Below, piece by piece: positions 37,601-45,338 of a stretch of DNA of 64,000 bases (positions are counted from its first letter, which is position 1; every line of letters begins with the position of its first letter). The notes below the pieces were generated by a model, which was given only the letters and a program-made list of their open reading frames with translations, had not been told where the DNA came from and searched no databases. Where the stretch lies: NCBI GenBank assembly GCA_007741555.1, contig CP036526.1:248001-312000 (forward strand), in the 5' to 3' direction. A program made the translations under genes and the position numbers. This DNA is from Stieleria marina. Lineage in GTDB: Bacteria > Planctomycetota > Planctomycetia > Pirellulales > Pirellulaceae.

Positions 37601-39007
37601 ATGCGTACATTTTCAAAAAGCGTTCTCGTGCTATTCGTGTTGCTCTGCATGGCGGGTCTTGCGCGTGCCGACCAGAAACCCAACATCATTTTGCTGTTGG
37701 CAGACGATCTTGGTTACGGCGACCTGTCGTGTTTCGGTAGTCCCGCCGTCAAAACACCTAACCTGGATCGACTTGCGAGTGAGGGGGCGAAATTCACGCG
37801 GTTCTACGCTGGGTCGGCTGTCTGTTCGCCAACGCGTGCGTCTGTGTTGACCGGTCGATACCCGCTGCGATTCGGGATCACCAAGCACTTCAACGATCGC
37901 AATATGTGGCTGCCCGAATCGGCGACGACCGTTGCCGAGCTTCTCAAAGGTGCCGGCTACAGCACCGCACACGTGGGCAAGTGGCACCTGGGTGGTCTGC
38001 ATGTCGACGCTGACGGCAAGCGAATGAACAATCAACCTGGTCCACGTCAGCACGGATTTGATTTCTATCAAACGCAGATCGAACAACAACCGATTCGCGG
38101 GCGAATGGGTCGCGAGCGAACAATCTTTCGTCAGGGCGGTACCGTACTGCTTCGTAACGACCAGCATATCAGCAAAGACGACCCGTACTTCCCCAAACAC
38201 TTTACCGATGCAAACGGTGACTTTGCGGTCGAGTTGATCGAGAAACTGTCTAAAGAACAGAAGCCATTCTTCATTAACATGTGGTGGCTGGTTCCTCATA
38301 AACCTTACGAGCCTGCTCCCGAACCACATTGGTCGGCTACTACAGCGGACGGCATCAGCGACGATCAGCATCGCTTTCGGTCGATGGTGCATCACATGGA
38401 CGCCAAGGTCGGCCAGATTCTCAGCAAGCTTGATGACTTAGGCATCGCGGACAACACCCTGGTCCTCTTCACCAGTGACAACGGCGCGGCCTACGAAGGG
38501 TTCATCGGCGATTTGAAAGGTGGCAAGACCGACCTGCATGACGGGGGAATCCGCGTACCGATGATCGTGCGGTGGCCAGCAGCGATCCCCGCTGGTCAGA
38601 AATCCGACCCCTTTGGACACACCAACGACTTGCTGCCCACGTTCTGCGAAGCGGCGGGAGTCGTCTTGCCTCGTGAACTGCCACTCGATGGTTTGAGCCT
38701 GTTGCCTCACATGAAGGGCGAGAGTGCACCGACTGCGGACGCACGAGGAACCGTGTTCTGGCAACTCAATCTGTACAAAAGTCTTCAGCGACACTATCCG
38801 AAGCCCAAACCGTATGCGACTGAAGTTGCCATGCGAGGCAAATGGAAGCTGCTCGCTCTCAAGGGCGAGCCCGTGGAATTGTTCGACATTGAATCAGATC
38901 CGAATGAGCAGAAGAATGTAATCGACGACCATCCTGATCTGGTTGCTTCGCTATCCGCTGAGCTAAACGAGTGGTTGAACGCCCCGCGAACTACCATGAG
39001 CAAGTGA
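37601..39007 (+). CDS. Secreted type I sulfatase
   Basis: 468 residues, signal peptide ending GLARAD. Metal-site aspartates lie in LLADDLGYGDLSCFG (Asp35-Asp36), the formylglycine cysteine in CSPTR at 75-79, then TGRYPLRFG, GKWHLGG and LFTSDNGAAYEG. RVPMIVRWPAAIPAG, GLSLLPHMKG and a compact C-terminal subdomain (VELFDIESDPNEQKN) complete the fold. The length and ending are normal, so the gene is intact. It probably removes sulfate esters from exported oligo- or polysaccharide; exo or endo mode cannot be told. It begins 18 bp after the previous sulfatase. Confidence 0.94.
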   Translation: MRTFSKSVLVLFVLLCMAGLARADQKPNIILLLADDLGYGDLSCFGSPAVKTPNLDRLASEGAKFTRFYAGSAVCSPTRASVLTGRYPLRFGITKHFNDRNMWLPESATTVAELLKGAGYSTAHVGKWHLGGLHVDADGKRMNNQPGPRQHGFDFYQTQIEQQPIRGRMGRERTIFRQGGTVLLRNDQHISKDDPYFPKHFTDANGDFAVELIEKLSKEQKPFFINMWWLVPHKPYEPAPEPHWSATTADGISDDQHRFRSMVHHMDAKVGQILSKLDDLGIADNTLVLFTSDNGAAYEGFIGDLKGGKTDLHDGGIRVPMIVRWPAAIPAGQKSDPFGHTNDLLPTFCEAAGVVLPRELPLDGLSLLPHMKGESAPTADARGTVFWQLNLYKSLQRHYPKPKPYATEVAMRGKWKLLALKGEPVELFDIESDPNEQKNVIDDHPDLVASLSAELNEWLNAPRTTMSK

Positions 39008-39107
39008 CGATCAGGAATTCGTTGCGTAGTGGACTTTGCCAGAAGTCCGATGCGTGAAGGAATTCTGGCGAATCCCACTACCACACAGACCTTTTCAAAG
39101 AAGAACA

Positions 39108-40559
39108 ATGAAACCTACGTTACTCGCTCACTTATCTGGCGCGTTCTTACTGACCTTTTGTTCGACCTTCGCAGCAGAGCAGACCGAAGGTGCGGAGCAG
39201 GCTGCTGCCAAGCCAAACATCTTGTTCATCTTTGCCGACGACTGGGGCTGGGGAGACCTCGGCTGTCACGGGCATCCCTACCTGAAGACGCCGAACCTTG
39301 ACCGGCTCGCCAAGGAGGGAACTGACTTCATGCGGTTCACTGTGGCGAGCGGCGTGTGTTCACCGAGCCGTACGGCGGTGATGACTGGTCATTTCCCAGC
39401 CCGCTTCAACATCGATGGCCATTTCGCGACGGTACGTAGTAATGAGAAACGCGGTATGCCCGACTGGGTGGATCCCAAAGCGCCGACGATTCCAAGAATG
39501 CTGCAGTCGACCGGCTACGCGACGGCGCACTTTGGCAAATGGCATCTCGCCAATAACATGATTCCCGATTCGCCGCGACCGGAGGCCTATGGCTACGACG
39601 AGTGCGGCGCGTTCAACTGTTCTGGCACGCAGATGCCGGTGCACGAAGACGCCAAACGCACGATTGCATTTATCGAAAAAAACGCCGCGGCGAAGAAGCC
39701 ATTCTTTATCAACTTGTGGATGCACGAACCGCACACGCCATTTCACACGCTGCCTGAATACCGCAAGCGTTTTCCGAAGATGGGCGATTCAGAAAATGCG
39801 TATGCGGCGGTTCTGTCTCATGCCGACGACCGAATCGGCGAAGTGCTTGCGGCGTTGGACCGATTGCAGTTGACCGACAACACACTGGTAATCTTCAGCT
39901 CGGACAATGGCCCGGCCGGCAGCGGTAAACCGCGCCCGCTAAAAGAGATGTACGATTCTGCAACTGGCGCGGGGTTCAACACCGGTGCTTGTGTCGGGAC
40001 AACAGGCGGCCGAAACGGACGCAAGAAATCCATTCTTCAGGGTGGGATCGGTGTTCCATTCATTGCCCGCTGGCCAGGACAAATCAAGGCAGATGCGATC
40101 GATGACGTGTCGTGGATTTCCGCCGTCGACCTGTTGCCGACGTTTTGTGAAATTGCCGGCGCTGCGATGCCCGAGGGATACCGACCCGACGGCAAGAGTC
40201 AACTGGCAACCTTGCGAGGGACCGAGCTGACACTGCGTGACAAGCCGTTGTTTTGGAAGGGGCTGCCGAGTCCAAAAGGCCCAGTCTATTCAGTGCTGGA
40301 TGGGCAATGGCGACTGTTGGCCAGCACTAGGTTCGAGGTACTGGAATTGTTTGACGTTAACAGTGACCCGCTGGAAAAGAACAATTTGGCTTCATCCCAT
40401 CCTGACGTCGCCGACGGGTTGTTGAAGAAACTTCAAGCCTGGCATGCAACGCTTCCTGAGAAACCCAACTCGGACTGGTTTTCAAAGTACCGAGCCAGGG
40501 ACGCGGGCCCGCTGCCGCCAGAGGTCAAGCCAGTTTTTCAGTTCGATCCGTCTCGATAA
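39108..40559 (+). CDS. Secreted type I sulfatase
   Basis: 483 residues from ATG 39108, where the signal peptide begins (ends TFAAEQ); a TTG-started extension from 39036 is not homologous. The metal site is IFADDWGWGDLGCHG (Asp44-Asp45). The formylglycine motif is CSPSR at 84-88, the serine form also seen in many algal-polysaccharide sulfatases, followed by TGHFPARFN, GKWHLAN, HEPHTPFHT and IFSSDNGPAG. The ending WFSKYRARDAGPLPPEVKP is longer than in the two preceding enzymes. The three neighbours differ in loops near the active site, as expected if each removes a different sulfate. Confidence 0.94.
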   Translation: MKPTLLAHLSGAFLLTFCSTFAAEQTEGAEQAAAKPNILFIFADDWGWGDLGCHGHPYLKTPNLDRLAKEGTDFMRFTVASGVCSPSRTAVMTGHFPARFNIDGHFATVRSNEKRGMPDWVDPKAPTIPRMLQSTGYATAHFGKWHLANNMIPDSPRPEAYGYDECGAFNCSGTQMPVHEDAKRTIAFIEKNAAAKKPFFINLWMHEPHTPFHTLPEYRKRFPKMGDSENAYAAVLSHADDRIGEVLAALDRLQLTDNTLVIFSSDNGPAGSGKPRPLKEMYDSATGAGFNTGACVGTTGGRNGRKKSILQGGIGVPFIARWPGQIKADAIDDVSWISAVDLLPTFCEIAGAAMPEGYRPDGKSQLATLRGTELTLRDKPLFWKGLPSPKGPVYSVLDGQWRLLASTRFEVLELFDVNSDPLEKNNLASSHPDVADGLLKKLQAWHATLPEKPNSDWFSKYRARDAGPLPPEVKPVFQFDPSR

Positions 40560-40628
40560 CTCCTGCTGACGCTGCGCGGCTATCAATGACAACAATCTGC
40601 CAATTGAGTTCAACCAAAAGACATCGAC

Positions 40629-43139
40629 ATGAATCGAGCAACAAAAGTTGGCTTCAAAATGACAAGACGATCGGCAACCCTATTTGGGATCTTACTGCTG
40701 TTTGCAACGACTGCTGTCGCCGATGAACGCTACATGCTGCAATACGATGCACCGGCCAAAGACAATTTGCTGATGAAGCGTAAAGGAAAAGCCAATGGCC
40801 TTGGCTACATCCAAACGGCGTTGCCAATGGGCAATGGCAGACTGGGCGCAATGTTCTCCGGCGGGATCGATACCGAGCATTTGCTGATCAACGACATCAC
40901 GATGTGGATGAACGCGAAACGGGGCATGGACGAAGTGTCTCAGTCCGGGACGCGCAAAGTTGACCCGGACGATTTCAGTACCGTTCGGAAAGCCTACCGT
41001 GACGGAAAATACGGCACCAAGCCGGGCAGTATGGAGAGCCTGTCGACGAAGTACTTGAGCAGCACCGAGCCACTTGGAAATTATGCCCCGTTCAGCGACT
41101 TATTGATTTCCACCGGGCACGATCCTGCAGCGGTTCGCGACTACCGCCGCTCGCTCGATTCACGCACCGGTCTGGGGACCGTCACCTACTCGATCGGTGA
41201 CGGGGGTTTCAAAAGAGAATTTTTCTGCAGCTATCCGCACGACGTGGTGGTCGCTCGCTATACGGCGGCAAACGCAGCATTGAATCTAACGATTCAAACG
41301 ACCACCAAGCACAAGGGATCGCATGTTGCGGCAGCGGACAACCGAATCGTCTTGAACGGCAAAGCAATGATGGTTCAAGACGACATCGAGTTCATGCAGA
41401 TTGTTCAGGTTGACGCTGGGGACGCAGACGTTGCGACACAAGAAGATGGCGCGATCAAAATTTCCAATGCCAGCGATGTGACGATCTACCTTGCGGGCTA
41501 TTGCGATTACTTACCTGTCTATCCGTCCTTCAAAGGACGCGATTACAAAGCGGATTGCGAAAAGACAGTCTCGGCGGCGGCAAAAATCGGATTTGATTCC
41601 CTGAAAGAATACCATGTCGTTGACGTTTCAACCGCGATGAACCGTTGCCAACTGGAGCTGGATTTCCAACCGTCCGGATTGACCACCGACAAACTCGTTT
41701 CTAGTGACGGAAGCCTGGAGCTGGAAAATCTTTACTTCAACTACAGCCGCTATCTGCAATTAAGCTGTTCGCGCGGCGCACCCGTTCCTTCCAACCTTCA
41801 GGGGCTTTGGAATGCAGACCTCAAGCCGGCGTGGAACTGTGATTATCACACCGACATCAATGTGCAGATGAACTACTGGATGGTCGATCCGGCGAACCTG
41901 TCGGAATCGTTCTACCCCTTCGCACAGTGGACGAAGAAACTCGCGAAGTCGGGCACGCACACGGCACGAGAAACGTTTGGCGTAAAAAAAGGCTGGAGCG
42001 TCGGCCTTAACGGCAACGTCTTTGGATTCACTGCGCAGAATGTTCATGGACGTCGCAACCAGCAAGGTGGTCACTGGCTGTGCCAGAACCTCTTCGATCA
42101 CTATGCCTTCACTCAGGATCGTACGTACCTGGAAGAGATCTATCCGACCCTGAAGGGAGCGGCAGAGTTCTTTGTCGAGTATCTCGCTCCTTGGAAAGAT
42201 GGAAGCCTTGTCGTCTATCCCACCTGGTCGCCGGAAAACACCTACCTGTCCAAACAGCACAGCAAACTGAATAAGCAAACTTATGGCGCGTCATGGGATC
42301 AGCAACTCGTGCTGAACCTGTTCACGGACTGCATCGAAGCGTCCACCGTTCTGGGGCGTGACGAAGCATTCCGCAAATCCTTGCAGGACATGATCCCGAA
42401 ACTCTGCCCCCAGAAAATCGGACAGCATGGCCAATTGCAGGAGTGGCCTGAAGACTGGGACAATCCTAAGGACAAGCACCGCCATATTTCGCACTTAATT
42501 GCGTTGCATCCCGGTCGCGACATCTCGCCACTGACCACCAAGGAACTGTACGAAGCGGCCCTTGTCACAATGAAGCACCGGGGCGATGAATCCACCGGTT
42601 GGAGCACGGGCTGGAAAACCTGTTTCTGGGCGCGTCTGCACAACGGCGACCGAGCGCACAAAATTTATCAGTTTCTGACCTCCAAACGAGCGTATCCCAA
42701 CCTGTTCGATTTCCATCCGCCGTTCCAGATCGACGGAAACTTTGGTGGAGCGGCAGGCGTGTGCGAGATGTTGTTGCAGAGTCATCTTCGAAGCACTGAC
42801 CGTCACGCGGAAACCGTTTCCGAAGCTGCCTACGTTGCTTATCAACGCGACCCCCAGACGCCGAAGAACTTTGTTCCTTTGGTACCACCCGAAAAACTGG
42901 CCGATGCACCCTATATCCTGCATTTGCTGCCCGCGCTCCCATCAGCATGGCCCGATGGAAAGATCAAAGGACTAAAGGCACGCGGAGGTTTTGAAGTCGA
43001 TCTTCGGTGGGCCGGTGGTCGACTTAGCCAAGCGACGGTTCGCACGACAACTGGCGGCGTATTTCGACTGTTGGCCGACAATGAGCTAAGCCCAAACATC
43101 ACACTCGCGAAAGGTCAGTCGTACCAATGGTCACACTGA
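40629..43139 (+). CDS. Secreted GH95 alpha-L-fucosidase-like enzyme, copy 2
   Basis: 836 residues (ATG 40629, or 40659 ten codons later), signal peptide ending TTAVAD. All GH95 signatures are present in canonical form: LPMGNGRLGAMFSGG, LLINDITMW, then TDINVQMNYW with Asn411 and Asn415. The acid motif SPENTY and the aspartate motif FQIDGNFGGAAGVCEMLLQ follow, and LPALPSAWPDGKIKGLKARGGF closes the family C-terminus. It should cleave terminal alpha-L-fucose or L-galactose from an exported glycan. Compared with the copy at 15021 it lacks the fibronectin-like tail and keeps the usual asparagine in QMNYW. The next gene starts within or just after its stop. Confidence 0.92.
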   Translation: MNRATKVGFKMTRRSATLFGILLLFATTAVADERYMLQYDAPAKDNLLMKRKGKANGLGYIQTALPMGNGRLGAMFSGGIDTEHLLINDITMWMNAKRGMDEVSQSGTRKVDPDDFSTVRKAYRDGKYGTKPGSMESLSTKYLSSTEPLGNYAPFSDLLISTGHDPAAVRDYRRSLDSRTGLGTVTYSIGDGGFKREFFCSYPHDVVVARYTAANAALNLTIQTTTKHKGSHVAAADNRIVLNGKAMMVQDDIEFMQIVQVDAGDADVATQEDGAIKISNASDVTIYLAGYCDYLPVYPSFKGRDYKADCEKTVSAAAKIGFDSLKEYHVVDVSTAMNRCQLELDFQPSGLTTDKLVSSDGSLELENLYFNYSRYLQLSCSRGAPVPSNLQGLWNADLKPAWNCDYHTDINVQMNYWMVDPANLSESFYPFAQWTKKLAKSGTHTARETFGVKKGWSVGLNGNVFGFTAQNVHGRRNQQGGHWLCQNLFDHYAFTQDRTYLEEIYPTLKGAAEFFVEYLAPWKDGSLVVYPTWSPENTYLSKQHSKLNKQTYGASWDQQLVLNLFTDCIEASTVLGRDEAFRKSLQDMIPKLCPQKIGQHGQLQEWPEDWDNPKDKHRHISHLIALHPGRDISPLTTKELYEAALVTMKHRGDESTGWSTGWKTCFWARLHNGDRAHKIYQFLTSKRAYPNLFDFHPPFQIDGNFGGAAGVCEMLLQSHLRSTDRHAETVSEAAYVAYQRDPQTPKNFVPLVPPEKLADAPYILHLLPALPSAWPDGKIKGLKARGGFEVDLRWAGGRLSQATVRTTTGGVFRLLADNELSPNITLAKGQSYQWSH

Positions 43140-43177
43140 GCGAGCAAACCGATTCACAAACCGAACGAATAAACAGA

Positions 43178-43948
43178 ATGACAATAGGTAACATGCTAGG
43201 CCGCCTGCTCCTTTCAATGCTCGTCGTTTTGACCGGAGTCTCGTTTGTGACCGCGGCAGATCCGCCAAATGCCCAAGTGAGCGACTTGTCGACACTCGGA
43301 CTTGCTCCGCCAGCTGATGCGGTAGTGCTGTTCGACGGATCGAACGTCGACGCCTGGAAGCCGTTTTCGTTTCAGGCGATCAATTCCAGGGATGACCAGA
43401 AAGAGATTCAGTGGAAATTGGTCGACGACAAGGCAATGGAGATCGCTTTTGAATTCGAGGGCAAGAAACGCAAACAGTTCATTCGCACGAAGGAGAAATT
43501 CGGCAACTACCGACTGCATCTGGAGTTTCAGTTGCCGACTGATGGCGGCAAAGGTAACAGTGGAATCTTTTTCGGCCCGTTGTATGAGTTGCAACTCCTG
43601 AATCCCACGAAAAAGGATCGTGCCGGGCTGACCGATTGTGGCGCGATCTATCAAATCCGCGCTCCCGACGTGAACGCAGGTTTGAAACCAGGCAAGTGGC
43701 AGACAGTTGACTTGGACTATCAAGCGGCGCTCGTCAACGCGGCAGGTTATGCAAACGAGAGTGACGCGGCCCGAGTGACGGTCCGACTGAACGGCAAGCT
43801 GATCCACGACAACTTCAAGCTGTCGTTACGCAGGAACAAGTACGCTGCGTACCCGGAGGAGCGCTTGTCGCCCATCGTTTTGCAGGAGCATGGTTCTCCT
43901 GTAAAGTTCAGAAACATATGGCTGATTGAGAAGACCGGCGATGGTTAG
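43178..43948 (+). CDS. Secreted DUF1080 protein (3-keto-disaccharide hydrolase-like)
   Basis: 256 residues from ATG 43178; an ATG at 43127 overlaps the GH95 stop region. The signal peptide ends FVTAAD. The DUF1080 concanavalin-like fold is shown by VVLFDGSNVDAWKP, GNYRLHLEFQLP, GNSGIFFGPLYELQLL, CGAIYQI, GKWQTVDLDY and SPIVLQEHGSPVKFRNIWL. Characterised relatives hydrolyse 3-keto-glycosides, the products of sugar C3 oxidation, so this may be the second step of an oxidative route for opening resistant glycosides. No GFO/IDH-type oxidoreductase is encoded in the window, though the DUF1592 haem proteins could accept electrons. The coding end overlaps the frame of a truncated sulfatase. Confidence 0.85.
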   Translation: MTIGNMLGRLLLSMLVVLTGVSFVTAADPPNAQVSDLSTLGLAPPADAVVLFDGSNVDAWKPFSFQAINSRDDQKEIQWKLVDDKAMEIAFEFEGKKRKQFIRTKEKFGNYRLHLEFQLPTDGGKGNSGIFFGPLYELQLLNPTKKDRAGLTDCGAIYQIRAPDVNAGLKPGKWQTVDLDYQAALVNAAGYANESDAARVTVRLNGKLIHDNFKLSLRRNKYAAYPEERLSPIVLQEHGSPVKFRNIWLIEKTGDG

Positions 43949-44260
43949 TTGGTCAGGCAAAATCCCAGGGGGTGTCGTAAACGACGAGGTGATGACGGAG
44001 ATGCACCTGTTGCCAACGATCCCGAAACTCGCCGGAGCCGAAGTTCCGTCCGACCGTGTGATCGATGGCAAGGGCCTGCCAAAGCCTGCGTTGTACGATC
44101 TGAAATCTGACATCAGCGAGAAGCATGATATGCTGGCGGATCATCCCAATGTGGTCGCGAGTCTTCGTGCATCAATCGAAACCTCTCAAAACCAACTTGC
44201 CGAAAACAGCCGGCCCGCAGCGTTTGTCGACGATCCTAAACCATTGCAGCTTGCGAATTA
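43926..44260 (+). pseudogene. Sulfatase C-terminal remnant with internal deletion
   Basis: The frame from about 43945 reads MVSWSGKIPGGVVNDEVM, HLLPTIPKLAGAEVPSDRVIDG and then jumps to ALYDLKSDISEKHDMLADHPNV, ending RPAAFVDDPKPLQLAN. It follows the C-terminus of the double sulfatase at 49794-53312 (VIRWPGKISAGQVNDEIM, DLLPTFAKLAGAKIPTDRTIDG, ETDIGEKKNF, RPAALVKNSKPLAK), minus the roughly 35-40 residues between the two blocks. The catalytic domain and formylglycine motif are gone, and no start with signal peptide exists. The IS5 element begins exactly at the last codon, supplying the G of its TAG stop. A dead fragment. Confidence 0.85.
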
Positions 44261-45179
44261 GGTACTGTCCCGTAATTGGTATTTGCTGGCGATAACACAT
44301 TTGGCAACCTCCCGAGTTACCTACCAAAGTGACTCAAGGAGGAAACCAAATGTCTCGACATGATCTCACGGATGATGCTTGGAATGCAATCCGATATCTG
44401 ATGCCAAGTCGTAGCAAATCTCGTCGCGGCCGCCCTTGGTTTGACCATCGGCAGTTGATCAACGGAGTCTTGTGGATTCTTCAAACCGGGGCTCCGTGGC
44501 GTGACTTGCCAGTTGAATTCGGCAATTGGAAAACGGTTTACAATCGATTCAGACGCTGGGTGAAAGAAGGGCTTTGGGACAAGCTTTTTCGCAAATTACT
44601 TCGACGAATGGACCAGCTCGGCAACATTGACCGGACGGTTTGGTGCGTTGACGCTACTGTCACACGTGCTCATCGCTCGGCTGCGGGGATGGCTAAGCAA
44701 AGCGAAGAAAACGACAAGACCCATGCTTTGGGGCGTTCTCGCGGTGGCTACTCCACCAAGTTGCATGTGATGACAGACGCCAGGGGGACGCTCTTGTCAA
44801 TCACCGCCACCGGTGGACAGCGGCACGAGTCTCAAGAATTCGATAACCTTTATGAGCATTGCCAAGTCAGCGTTCATTTTTATCGCGATCGGCCCGCAGC
44901 AATTGCAGGCGACAAGGACTATGGCTCCGCAGCCATTCGCGAGTCGATTGAAAATCGTTCCATCGAAGCAGTCATGCCAACTCGAGCGAATGAGACCGTC
45001 AATGAAGAGTTCGATCGAGACTGCTACCGGAAACGCAACATCGTTGAACGGCTCATTGGCTGGCTCAGAGAATCACGCCGTATCGCGACTCGCTACGACA
45101 AACTCCCCGAGTCCTACCTGGCGTTCATCAAACTCGCAGCTATTCGAAGAATGCTAAAATGCATTTAAAGGACAGTGCC
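44261..45179 (+). mobile_element. IS5-family insertion sequence (IS427-like), complete
   Basis: The left end GGTACTGTCC at 44261-44270 and the right end GGACAGTGCC at 45170-45179 form 10-bp terminal inverted repeats with one mismatch. TA flanks both ends (44259-44260 and 45180-45181), the 2-bp target duplication expected of this IS5 subgroup. The 919-bp element holds a single intact transposase gene. It sits at the 3' end of the truncated sulfatase and upstream of the second DUF1592 gene. Because its ends, duplication and gene are intact, the insertion is probably recent and may still be mobile. Confidence 0.9.
44350..45168 (+). CDS. IS5-family transposase
   Basis: 272 residues from ATG 44350, chosen because of the strong AAGGAGGAAACC ribosome-binding site just upstream. 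The N-terminal part (HDLTDDAWNAIRYLMP, GVLWILQTGAPWRDLP, WKTVYNRFRRW) is the DUF4096-type DNA-binding region of IS5 transposases. The RNase H-like catalytic domain follows, with candidate DDE residues in WCVDATVTRAHRSAAG, AGDKDYGS and KRNIVERLIGWL. It is a single frame, without the programmed frameshift found in some IS5 relatives. No internal stop was seen, so it should be functional. Confidence 0.93.
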   Translation: MSRHDLTDDAWNAIRYLMPSRSKSRRGRPWFDHRQLINGVLWILQTGAPWRDLPVEFGNWKTVYNRFRRWVKEGLWDKLFRKLLRRMDQLGNIDRTVWCVDATVTRAHRSAAGMAKQSEENDKTHALGRSRGGYSTKLHVMTDARGTLLSITATGGQRHESQEFDNLYEHCQVSVHFYRDRPAAIAGDKDYGSAAIRESIENRSIEAVMPTRANETVNEEFDRDCYRKRNIVERLIGWLRESRRIATRYDKLPESYLAFIKLAAIRRMLKCI

Positions 45180-45338
45180 TAGAAGCAAGCTGCCAGCAAA
45201 GTCGCGACGGAGCCGACTACCGATATTGACCAGCAAACACTGATCAATAAACGCAATGCCGCTCCAGTCAGCTTTCATGTTCGGCATGGTACAATGATTA
45301 CCCCCGACGTCGCCACTTTCCTTCCTTCACCCGCGACA

